Positions 1 to 10,246 of a stretch of DNA of 64,000 nucleotides are shown piece by piece. The notes below the pieces were generated by a model. The model had not been told where the DNA came from and did no database searches. It saw only the letters and a program-made list of their open reading frames with translations. The stretch is from assembly GCA_026874595.1 (NCBI GenBank), contig CM049306.1:20887019-20951018 (forward strand), written 5' to 3'. How positions within the stretch are numbered: position 1 is the stretch's first letter; each line of letters begins with the position of its first letter. The DNA comes from Sipunculus nudus. Taxonomy: Eukaryota; Annelida; Sipuncula; Golfingiida; Sipunculidae. Made by a program: the position numbers and the translations under genes.

Positions 1-1140
1 TTGAGAAAAAATCTGCAACAGTATTTAAGTTTGTCGAGCATGTTGCGAATAGCTGGTATACCGCAACAGTGACTTATGACTAGGTTCAGACAATGGCCAC
101 TACAGTGAATGTATGTGGCAAGTGGAGCTTCCTTCCTTATCAGGGCCTGAACACCAGCACTGCCTGAAGACATGTTGCTCGCCCCATCATACCCCTGACC
201 CCTGATGCCCTCGACTGGTAATTTTAATTCGTTCAAGACGTCCAATATCGCTTGTTACTGTTCCCACTAATACTGGGTACGTTAGCAAAGTGGAGGAATT
301 CCTCTCTAAGGTTACTGTTGTTGTCAACAAATCGAACACACAAGGCTAACTGCTCCGATTTGTAAAAGGTGACTTCATTTGCCAGAATACTGTAGAAGCG
401 AGCTGCCTTTATTTCACACGCCAGATATGCAAGGATTATTTCATTAGACATTATTGGAGCAGTTCATTCTGTGTTTGAGATGTCATATAGGTGGCATTTT
501 TCGTTGCTGGATTGTTCAAATGATTCAGAAGATCTTGGTCATAATGTCCGAGCAGCTTCACCAGCGCAAGGAAGTTACCAGGGTTGCCTGGGGTGTGGAT
601 ATTTTCATTTTCACCACGGAGCGCGATACACTGTCTGCCACAAATTAAAGCGATGTCAGCAAAGATTTTCACAAGGTGTCTGTTTCTTTGGATATTTTCT
701 TCTTTCCTCTTATCAATGAGAGATGACAGAGATTTTTCAGGCTTCTTAATGTGACGAGCGAATATATCTGCACTGATAAGTGAATCATGTTGATATTGGC
801 TCCTTTCATGTTCCTTGCGCTTTTCTGACTATGCCAGGCGGCGAAAGGTGTGTTCACAAACTGGCCCTTGTTGGTGCGGGTTTTACAAAAAAAGTGCACA
901 CACGATACAGAATACACCAACGAGGACCTCGCTGTATACCATCCAGGGGTATTCGTCTAGCCAGCATGGTCTGAACTTTCAGTTGGCGCCCCAGCCATAT
1001 GTTGGTGGGAAAGGATAGCTTTCGTGCGGCTTGTTGTAGTGTTTAAAGAGATCATACATTTGCTTTGATGGCATTTTGTCAACTAACTCTTGAATTTCTT
1101 TGGCTGTCATGTTCGCAGTGATATAATTTCTAATATCCAT
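1..1140 (-). mobile_element. hAT-type transposase (DUF4371/TTF-zinc-finger class), decayed, cut by window edge
   Basis: Read from an ATG at 1140 down to base 1, the minus strand gives about 370 residues typical of the hAT-like 'TTF zinc finger / DUF4371' transposase group. First comes an N-terminal stretch beginning MDIRNYITANMTAKEIQELV, then a TTF-like block (VGVFCIVC...FFCKTRTNKGQF...FAAWHSQKSARN), then EQLALCVRFVDNNSNLREEFL, then GYDGASNMSS and HCSGHCLNLV, which belong to the catalytic core. An in-frame stop near 976 and a frame change near 260 break it, so it is a pseudogene as it stands. The catalytic C-terminus and hAT dimerisation region would lie left of base 1. No terminal inverted repeat is seen here. 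Confidence 0.75.
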
Positions 1141-1762
1141 TGCAGGTGTCTCCAGGACTTAAATAAAACAGTCTTACATTAGGGAAAAATATCAAAATAA
1201 AAGTTATTATCATAAGGTAAACACCACCCAGCTGTTTTGCTTTACACCTCATGACATGTATCCGTTTACTCACTCAGTTTAGCCAGGTTCAAAGGGACAA
1301 GCTATCATGGGCAGCCAAGCAAAGCATAGAGTATCTATAGGACTCCAGAGGGCCAGGCGGAACTCCAAAGTGCCCCGTGGGGGGGGGGGGGGGGCATCTG
1401 AACCATCTTAACCCCCCCCCCCCCGGGCTACGGGCCTGTATCCTACAACATGCATTATTAACAAAGCCGCGTATTTTATATCGGTATAACCGTATAAGCA
1501 GACAGAACAATATTAGAGTATGTCTGAAACACTGGTTCCAGAATGTAGTGGTTCGAAGTAGTGTGGTCCGAAATCGTCGGCCCGTGGTCCGAGATTGTAG
1601 TGGACCGATCTGAAGTGGTCCGACTCCGTGTGGGCCGAGATCGAAAAGGTCCGAGATCTCCAGGTACCTTGTTTGGCACTGCACCTCGGATCTTCTGCGC
1701 GACGATCCGAGAGGCAATTTGTAGAACAGCGTGTGAGAACTCTTGCACGGTCTCCCTTGAAG
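1141..1762. other. No gene seen; G-run/C-run pair and GGTCCGA-rich tract
   Basis: This stretch holds a G tract (about 1377-1394) followed 17 bp later by a C tract (about 1412-1424), so the two can pair. From about 1560 to 1665 short copies of GGTCCGA/CCGAGAT recur. Long open frames across it are low-complexity and match no family I recognise. The right end may be leftover LTR sequence of the gypsy fossil, because the insertion at 1763 is flanked by the same 9 bp on both sides. Confidence 0.4.
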
Positions 1763-2323
1763 TAGCCCGAATGAATCGGACTCAATATTACTAGGCCCTG
1801 CCATATATTGAGTCCGATAGCCATACCGTGAGAGTTTCTACAATATAAGCCACGGAAGATGCAACGGATCTGTTGCATCTTATTTGACTGCCTGTTTACT
1901 GCCAAACAACAAGACCCAGGATTATACCATTTTAACACCAATAAGCATGTGTTTCATGGTTTCGATAGCAACTAAAATTAAACTTGGATCATCATTTTTA
2001 AACATTTACCGACGTTTTAACCAGAGGCGTGTCAGCGAGTTTAGTAGGGACAGAGAAAAACGGTTGAACAGGCGCACCTGATGACCTCACTGATAGCCTC
2101 GCTGACTCGAGTGATTGACAGCTAAAATGTTGTTACATTTTGTTTCAACGGGCCCGGCTCTGAAGAATGACCGCAGGCACGGGGTAATAAACCCCTGTTG
2201 ACACTGGTTACAAGGGCATTGGGTGGCTTGTAGTCTGAGCCTTTTATTGTAGAAACTCTCTCTGTATGGCTATCGGACTCAATATATGGCGGGCCTAAAA
2301 ATGAGTCCGATTCAATCGGACTA
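1763..2323. mobile_element. Mutator-like non-autonomous element (MITE) with long TIRs and 9-bp TSD
   Basis: The ends are long imperfect inverted repeats of about 85 bp. The left end runs TAGCCCGAATGAATCGGACT..., then on to a block containing GGCCCTGCCATATATTGAG and GAGTCCGATAGCCATAC. The right end, read on the other strand, has TAGTCCGATTGAATCGGACT, GGCCCGCCATATATTGAG and the same later block. The 9 bp CCCTTGAAG occur directly outside both ends (1754-1762 and 2324-2332). Long TIRs plus a 9-bp duplication fit the Mutator/MULE superfamily. The interior (about 390 bp) has no coding potential. An alternative reading is a TA-flanked element starting at 1794 and ending at 2295, but that leaves the outer inverted homology unexplained. 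Confidence 0.7.
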
Positions 2324-3382
2324 CCCTTGAAGTAGTAATGAGTCCTTGTTTATAATACAGTTTTATTATGTATTGTATTACAGGCTGATCGTATAGAGCA
2401 CACATCTTGTAGAAAACATGGCTGGCTGACTAACCACTACTCGATGATGTGTGTACCGACTCCTAGTATAGTTAATGTAGTTCCTAATATAATCATAATA
2501 CAATATTACAACACCTCCCCTTCTCAAGCTTAATAAATAAGGATAAAATATTTTACTTTTTGATAACTAATGAACTACTAAGAACATTAAATGAAACATA
2601 AACTGAACGTGTATTTTACTTTTCCTTACTCTTACTTTCAGTATCTGGTATAATAGAGTACATCTTACAATTGATCTTTGATTACACATGCATAGGATAT
2701 GAATTTTATATAAGTAGCTAATACACATTCAGCGAGTGTTTCTACATTGCTTATATGGTGAATACTGTTTTACCCTAAATGTAGTAAATCTGTTCTTGTT
2801 TAGGTCTAACTGTCCGATCTATATCTGTTCGGTGGTTTGACTACTCTCCCGTATCTTGTTCCCACCTCTGAATGTTCCTGTCCATTATCTCTGTTTGTTT
2901 GATTTTGCCCATGTTGTTGGTCTTCGAATGTTACTCTTTTATGGGAAGATGGAGATACAGTTGTGTGTTAATCTTCACTGACCGTTCTTAATGCAGATCT
3001 GTTGCGTCGTAGTGATCCTCCATCTGGTGTAGATACAATGTACGATCGTATTGCGCTTAGTACTTTCTGTACCTGGGCAAGGTGCCATGTTTCTCTGTCA
3101 TTGTTAAAAACTCGTACAATTTGCCCTTCGTGAAGAGGTGTTAGTTCACGTCTGACCTGTTTATCATACTGATCCTTCATCATCTGCCTCTTCTCTTGTA
3201 ATCTTCCGAAATGTCTCATGTTTTGATAGCGAGATGGATATATTACTTGGCATTGTTATGCGAACTGTCTGCCAAACATTATTTCTGCTGGTGATGGTAA
3301 AGTGGAATCGGTAGGTGTGGCGCTGAGATGTAACAGAGCTATATCGATATCTTTTCGCTCTTCTTGGCATTTCTTTATTATT

Positions 3383-3427
3383 GTATCCCCAGACAAAGTC
3401 GGGGGATACTATGTTTTCATACCGGTC

Positions 3428-3464
<37 letters not shown>

Positions 3465-6400
3465 ATATGAATCTTGTTGGCGCGATAACCCAAAAAATAT
3501 TTCACGGAACTTTACCAAACTTGGTATATGTATAGATATGGGTAAGAGGACGACGCCTATTTAAAATGAGGTCATGACCTTTACTAGGAGAGTGTCCTTG
3601 ACCTTGAATAGGTCCAATTTTGGGGAAAATCACACAAATTCTTTAATATCTCAAGAAATCTTGCATGGATTTATCCCAAAATCAAGTTGATGGAAGATCA
3701 TGGATAGGGTTGTCATGTTCCAGAAACTGGTGGCGCCACCTATTATTCTTTACTTGTTTTCGTGCCGTTTAATACCCCCTAAATTGCCACCTTACAGCAC
3801 TGTGAGCATTATAAGTCAAAAACTAATGGACAGATTTCTTTTATATTATGCATATACATAGGTATGGGTTATGGGATGATGCTTATTTAAATTGGGGTCA
3901 TGACCTTTACTATGATAGTGGCCTTGACCTTGAATATTGCCATATATGGTGAAAATCACACACCTCTTATGATATCTCCAGTGTTGATAGCCATATGGAT
4001 TTCAAACATGACTTATGTATGGCCCACCACTAAAGTAAGAACCCTATAGGTTCTAGGGTCATGAGGTCAAAGGTCAAGGTCACTGGACTGGCATTTTAAA
4101 AGATACTGTGGATGCATTTTAAGCCAAACTTTCATCCCAGGTCTTCCATCTTGAATATATAGCTCACTTGCCAATAATGGATGATCCATATAAATTTTGG
4201 GGTCACAAGGTCAAAGGTCAAGGCCACAGGAGCTATCTGTCCAAAAATTAGTTTCTGGATGATAATTCCTGCTTTTATTGATGTAATGATTTCAAAATTG
4301 ACTTATATATGTCCCATTGAAAAAGCAAGACCCAAATTGATTTTGGGGTCATGAGGTCAAAGGTCAAGGTCACAGGAAATCTCTTTAAAAAGATTGTGGA
4401 TGCATTTTCAGCCAAACAATTCATCTCAGATCTTTCATCTTGCACATATAGTTCACCTGCCAAGAGTGGAAGACCCCTATCAATTTTGAGGTCACAAGGT
4501 CAAAGGTGAAGGTCACAGGAGCCATATGTCCAAAAATTAGTTTCTGGATGATAATTCCTGCTTTTATTGATGTATGGATTTCAAACTTGACTTATATATG
4601 TCCCATAGGAAAAGCAAGACCCAAATTGATTTTGGGGTCATGAGGTCAAAGGTCAAGGTCACAGGACACATCTTTAAAAAGATGTGGATGCATTTTCAGC
4701 CAAACATTTCATCTCAGACCTTTCATCTTGCACATATAAGTCATCTGCCAATAGAGGATGACCCCTATCAATTTTGAGGTCACAAGGTCAAAGGTGAAGG
4801 TCACAGGAGCCATCTGTCCAAAAATTAGTTTCTGGATGATAATTCCTTCTTTTATTGATGTATGGATTTCAAACTATACATGTATTTGACCCATTGGAAA
4901 TGCAAAACCGGAATTGAATTTCGGGTCATGAGGTCTAAGGTCAAGGTCACAGGACACATCTTTAAAAAGATTGTGGATGCATTTTCAGCCATACAATTCA
5001 TCTCAGATTTTTCATTTTGCACATATAGTTCACCTGCCAAGAGTGGAAGACCCCTATCAATTTTGAGGTCACAAGGTCAATGGTGAAGGTCACAGGAGCC
5101 ATATATCCAAAAATTAGTTTCTGGATGATAATTCCTGCTTTTATTGATGTATGGATTTCAAACTTGACTTATATATGTCCCATTGGAAAAGCAAGACCCA
5201 AATTGATTTTGGGGTCATAAGGTCAAAGGTCAAGGTCACAGGACACATCTTTAAAAAGATGTGGATGCATTTTCAGCCAAACATTTCATCTCAGATCTTT
5301 CATTTTGCACATATAGTTCACCTGCCAAGAGAGGAAGAACCCTATCAATTTTGAGGTCACAAGGTCAAAGGTGAAGGTCACAGGAGCCATCTGTCCAAAA
5401 ATTAGTTTCTGGATGATAATTCCTTCTTTTATTGATGTTTGGATTTCAAACTTGACTTGTATTTGACCCATTGGAAAAGCAAGACCGGAATTGAATTTGG
5501 GGTCATGAGGTCAAAGGTCAAGGTCACAGGAAACCTCTATAAAAAGATTGTGGATGCATTTTCAGCCAAACGATTCATCTCAGATCTTTCATCTTGCACA
5601 TATAGTTCACCTGCCAAGAGTAAAAGACCCCTATCAATTTTGAGGTCACAAGGTCAAAGGTGAAGGTCACAGGAGCCATATGTCCAAAAATTAGTTTCTG
5701 GATGATAATTCCTGCTTTTATTGATGTATGGATTTCAAACTTGACTTATATATGTCCCATTGGAAAAGCAAGACCCAAATTGACTTTGGGGTCATGAGGT
5801 CAAAGGTCAAGGTCACATCTTTAAAAAGAGGTGGATGCATTTTCAGCCAAACATTTCATCTCAGACCTTTCATCTTGCACATATAAGTCATCTGCCAATA
5901 GAGGAAGACCCCTATCAATTTTGAGGTCACAAGGTCAAAGGTGAAGGTCACAGGAGCCATCTGTCCAAAAATTAGTTTCTGGATGATAATTCCTTCTTTT
6001 ATTGATGTATGGATTTCAAACTATACATGTATTTGACCCATTGGAAATGCAAAACCGGAATTGAATTTCGGGTCATGAGGTCAAAGGTCAAGGTCACAGG
6101 ACACATCTTTAAAAAGATTGTGGATGCATTTTCAGCCATACAATTCATCTCAGATCTTTCATTTTGCACATATAGTTCACCTGCCAAGAGTGGAAGACCC
6201 CTATCAATTTTGAGGTCACAAGGTCAAAGGTGAAGGTCACAGGAGCCATATGTCCAAAAATTAGTTTCTGGATGATAATTCCTGCTTTTATTGATGTATG
6301 GATTTCAAACTTGACTTATATATGTCCCATTGGAAAAGCAAGACCCAAATTGATTTTGGGGTCATGTGGTCAAAGGTCAAGGTCACATCTTTAAAAAGAG

Positions 6401-7404
6401 GTGGATGCATTTTTAGCCAAACATTTCATCTCAGGTCTTTCATCTTGCACATATAGTTCACCTGCCAAGAGAGGAAGAACCCTATCAGTTTTGAGGTCAC
6501 AAGGTCAAAGGTGAAGGTCACAGGAGCCATCTGTCCAAAAATTAGTTTCTGGATGATAATTCCATCTTTTACTGATGTATGGATTTCAAACTTGGCTTTG
6601 TTATTGACCCATTAGAAAAGCAAGACCCAAATTGATTTTAGGGTCATGAGGTCAAAAAGGTCAAGGTCACAGGAAACCTCTTTAAAAAGATTGTGGATGC
6701 ATTTTCAGCCAAACAATTCATCTCAGATCTTTCCTCTTGCACATATAGTTCACCTGCCAAGAGTGGAAGACCCCTATCAATTTTGAGGTCACAAGGTCAA
6801 AGATGAAGGTCACAGGAGCCATATGTCCAAAAATTAGTTTCTGGATGATAATTCCTGCTTTTATTGATGTATGGATTTCAAACTTGACTTGTATATGTCC
6901 CATTGGAAAAGTAAGACCAAAATTGATTTTGGGGTCATGAGGTCAAAGGTCAAGGTCACAGGACACATCTTAAAAAGAGGTGGGTGCATTTTCAGCCAAA
7001 CATTTCATCTCATATCTTTCATCTTGCACAAATAGTTCTCCTGCCAAGAGGATGAACACTATCAATTTTGAGGTCACAAGGTCAAAGGTGAAGGTCACAG
7101 GAGCCATCTGTCCAAAAATAAGTTTCTGGATGATAATTCCTGCTTTATTGATGTATAGATTTCAATCTTGACTTGCATATGTCCCATTGGAAAAGCAAGA
7201 CCCAAATTGATTTTGGGGTTATGAGATCAAAGGTCAAGGTCACAGGACACATCTTTAAAAAGATCAAGGTCACAGGACCAACATCTTCAACAAGATTGTG
7301 GATCTTTAGATGGAATAAACAATAGATATGCCAAGTGTCAGTATATGCTGCTAAAAATGGGGGTCTGTTCTTGTAGGAGGGGGGCCTACTATGTCTGGGG
7401 ATAC
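3383..7404. mobile_element. 4.0-kb non-autonomous element with 17-bp TIRs and internal satellite (family A)
   Basis: The ends are near-perfect inverted repeats: GTATCCCCAGACAAAGT on the left and, on the other strand, GTATCCCCAGACATAGT on the right (16/17). Just inside the left end is a short hairpin (TCCCC...GGGGGA), then the motif GGATACTATGTTTT, then a CCG repeat (about 3427-3463). Next comes a unique-looking block of about 520 bp that includes GGTGGCGCCACC at 3731-3742, followed by the satellite array to about 7265. The gypsy integrase frame on both sides shows that the element landed inside that fossil. No clear target-site duplication is visible. No coding capacity was found; the short open frames are all repeat translations. 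It could be a Helentron-like (HINE) or a TIR-type element. Confidence 0.75.
3985..7265. repeat. Satellite array, about 11 units of ~288 bp, rich in AGGTCA half-sites
   Basis: The landmark CTGGATGATAATTCC recurs about every 288 bp (near 4255, 4543, 4833, 5121, 5410, 5698, 5981, 6270, 6551, 6840, 7130). Each 288-bp unit is itself two diverged halves of about 145 and 143 bp. Both halves begin TTTTGRGGTCA and both carry a cluster of AGGTCA repeats. From about 4590 the units alternate between two variants (ACTTATATATGTCCC and TGTATTTGACCC), giving a higher-order period of about 577 bp. About 23 half-site clusters are visible between 4050 and 7240. The many short open reading frames here, on both strands, are repeat artefacts. 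Confidence 0.9.
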
Positions 7405-8122
7405 TCTGGTACCTGCGGTGCCAAGAAATGTCTAGTTCCTTTAATAGTTTGTACTTTGTGCCATTCTTTCAGCCATGCTATTGCCTGTGGATATCATGGT
7501 GATGATGTCACATGACTAATGTTCCACTTTCGGCACATCTTTTTGAATGGTTGGCCTATAAACTTTCCATTTTCTGAGACAATCTCTGTAGGTGCTCCTA
7601 AAAGTGCGAATGTTTTTGATGTTATCTTTGCCAAGCTTTGTCCATGGGATGGTTGGTATCTCATGGGGTATTAGAGGTTCTCTTTCCTGTTTTATAATCA
7701 TAATATAATATTACAACATCCCTTGGCCCTTGACGTCTGTTGAAGAGCCTACGCTTTAGCTGACGTGTTGCGCTGAGCCGTTCCCCCAAATAATCTGTCC
7801 AGGGCCTTGAAGATTTCCTCAGGGATGTTTTTCAGCGAGTCGTCATAGAACTTGATCTCATTTCTGGTTTGGCCTCTACAGATGTCTCATGAAGAATTCG
7901 GCAGCTTCCCTAGTCTTCTGAGTGCGGATAATTCCACGGGCATCTTCAGTCCACTCCACATTGTCATCATGTCTGCCAGGAAAACGCCTGAGCTTCTTTT
8001 CAGGTGGCGTCTTCGGGACAACTGCCGGCATACTTGATGAGTCTGTCACATTAACATTCTCCATAAGTTGCTTCCCGAAGAGATTCCAGTTGTTTTCCGA
8101 GCAGGGTTATCTTTTCCATTGC

Positions 8123-9082
8123 CACTGTCTCTCAATCCCAATTACCCTCCTGCTGTTCGGTTGGACAGAAATAAATCTCTGAGTTTAACAGTGTATTCAA
8201 AGTATCCCCGTTACACTAGATTCTCATCATGAAAGTATATTCACATGCAGTGATCATTATTAGTTTATAATTTTCCACGAAGCATTTATCTTAAATTACT
8301 GACAGTTTCTTATTCTTCATTTTGTAGAAAAGTCATTTTTCCTTACATATTTAATTTACAAAAATGACGTACAATATACCAGGAAACGTGTAATGTGCAA
8401 CAGTTCATTTTCTTTAAAGGGTTCTTCTGTGTTCGATTTTTGATATAACAATTGTCAGGACCAAAATACAGTTCTCAGTTTATATAATATTTTCACTTCT
8501 TTTTTTGCCAGGCAACATCTGTTTCTGCACTTTAAGTTTCTGTTTACTACACGTATATGTTTTGTGTGCGTGTATAAGCAGAAATTACTGCATAAACGTG
8601 GATTTATTAAGTATTTTAATAGTGTTCTCTCATTATGTATAATCCATTGCATTTTCTTCTACCACTTCTGTACATAGCTTTGGAAAAATAAACGTTTGCT
8701 TGTATACGCATTTTTGTTACGATACCGTTGCGTCACTGACATGATAAAACTAAGCCATGGTGAACCTTGGCATCTCTCTTCTTGTCCGTAGCTTGCGTGC
8801 CTAGCGATTTCCAAGGCCACCCGCGAGGCACACCATCTGACTGAAGGATTATACATGACTTACTTGACGCTTTGTTGGACTCATTTCCTGTATGCAGCGG
8901 TATCCTTCGAAGTGTAAATTCGAGAGAGTTCTGCATCAGAAGACCAATAGGCATCGTCTCAAGACAAACAAAACAGCAGATGACAGACATGTCGACAACA
9001 TCAGGCCGTCCCACAACTCCTTGTATTTCTTATATATATTTCTTTATTTTCCTTTGAAAAAAAATGTGTCTCCTATAATTTT
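8123..9082. other. No gene supported
   Basis: AT-rich sequence without recognisable coding domains. A minus-strand open stretch (about 9014-8830) meets a donor-like GTAAGT near 8857, but it has no ATG-based start, no homology I recognise and no partner exon, so I do not call it a gene. Confidence 0.3.
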
Positions 9083-10246
9083 ATCCGCCAAAAGAGATTT
9101 TTGGATACTACGTTTTTGACCGGGTTCCGCCGCCGCCGCCGTATTCGTTTCCGGAATAGAACTGGACCGAATTTTCCGAAACTTTACACCATTATTGGGT
9201 AACGTGGACTGGTGCCAAAATATTTTGCATTGACATCTGACCTTTTCTCTCTCCATTTCGTCCATCTGTGCGTCTGTTTTGACACATTAACCCACATATC
9301 ATCGGACTCGTTTGACCAATCAGGCTAAAAAATTTGCACAAATGTAGCCCTTGGATAGCTTTATAACATACACAAAAAATGGTGTCGCGCAGTCTGCAAC
9401 CATTTTTGCACAGCGTCCATATGTTCATCTGCCTTGGGATAAAATCACTCAAATCTCTGCAGTGGTTGCACTTATCCACCTGAAACTGCATGTGTATACA
9501 TCCTGGATAGCTTTCTTGATTTAATGACAGATTGCGCCACCTACATTCACGTTCAGGCTGCAGACATCCAGGCTTTTATATCAGGACTGGTTTGATATAT
9601 CCTCCTTAAATTTTGCATGTGTATAGATTTTACATAGCTATTTATCATACGGAAAACTAGTGGCGCCACCTGCAACATTTTTGCACAGCGTCCGTCTGTT
9701 TGTCTGCCAAGGGATAAAATCACTCATATCCCGGCAGTGGTTTGTCTTATCTGCCTAAAATTTTGCATGTATATACATCTTGGATAGCTTTCTGGATTTG
9801 TGGCAGGTGGCGCCACCTACATTTATGTTTACGCTGCAGACATCCAGGCATTTATCTCAGGACTGGTTTTATATATCCTTCTGAAATTTTGCATGTGTAT
9901 AGATCTTACACAGCTCTTTATCATAAGAAAACTGGTGGCGCCACCTGCAACCATTTCTGCATAGCGTCCTTCTGTTTGTCTGCTGTGGGATAAAATCACT
10001 CGTATAGAAGCAGTGGTTTGACTTGTCTGCCTAAAATCTTGCATATGTATACAACTTGGATAGCTTTCTGGATTTTGTGGCAGGTTGTGCCACCTACATA
10101 CACATTTCCGCTGCAGACTTCTATGCTAATATGCAACACGCCTCACTCTATTTCCACTTGCCACTCAATCCATGCCTCACTTCACCCGTCCCACTCTGAT
10201 TTCGGCGGATACACGTAGTCGCTTGTCGACTACCCGTATTCTAGTT
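9083..10246 (+). mobile_element. Family B tandem-repeat element, copy 1
   Basis: The left end has TATCCGCC (9083-9090) followed by GGATACTACGTTTTTGACC and a short CCG run. The right end has GGCGGATA (10204-10211), then a hairpin GTAGTCG...TCGACTAC (10215-10233), ending near CTAGTTT. The interior is built of half-units of about 148 and 128 bp. Most open with or contain GTGGCGCCACCT (near 9661, 9808, 9936), and they carry the repeated phrases TTTTGCATGTRTATA and CTGCAGACATCC. An inverted second copy lies in MFSD3 intron 2 at 32,921-34,522; sharing of both ends defines the element limits. No coding capacity was seen. Confidence 0.8.

Larger units (their letters stand above)
2324..8122 (-). mobile_element. 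Ty3/gypsy-like LTR retroelement fossil, broken and split by another element
   Basis: Read on the minus strand. A gag-like region lies at about 8122-7740 (EEIFKALDRLFGG type motif). An integrase core piece lies at about 7690-7405 (EPLIPHEIPTIPW), and integrase C-terminal parts at 3382-2968 (LPSPAEIMFGRQ; then YDKQVRRELTPLHEGQIVRV). A polypurine tract GAGAAGGGGAGG is followed at 2513 by a 3' LTR starting TGTTGTAATATTG. A short copy of that LTR start also sits at 7718. The element is fragmentary, with several breaks and most of pol missing. It has been invaded by the 3383-7404 element and, in the LTR, by the Mutator-like element at 1763. It is an old copy; no age can be computed without a full second LTR. 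Confidence 0.7.

Noticed and set aside
1289-1948. Arg/Thr-rich frames of 140-170 residues on the minus strand
   Set aside because: They cross the G/C tracts and the GGTCCGA-rich repeat and one end of a mobile element; no domain, no conserved motif.
4275-7171. Many 60-75-residue frames repeating MDFKLDLYMSHWKSK or MAGELYVQNE
   Set aside because: They repeat with the satellite unit on both strands and have no recognisable fold; they are satellite artefacts.
8733-9014. Possible exon on the minus strand ending at a GTAAGT donor
   Set aside because: No ATG start, no known domain and no partner exon; a single donor-like site is weak evidence.
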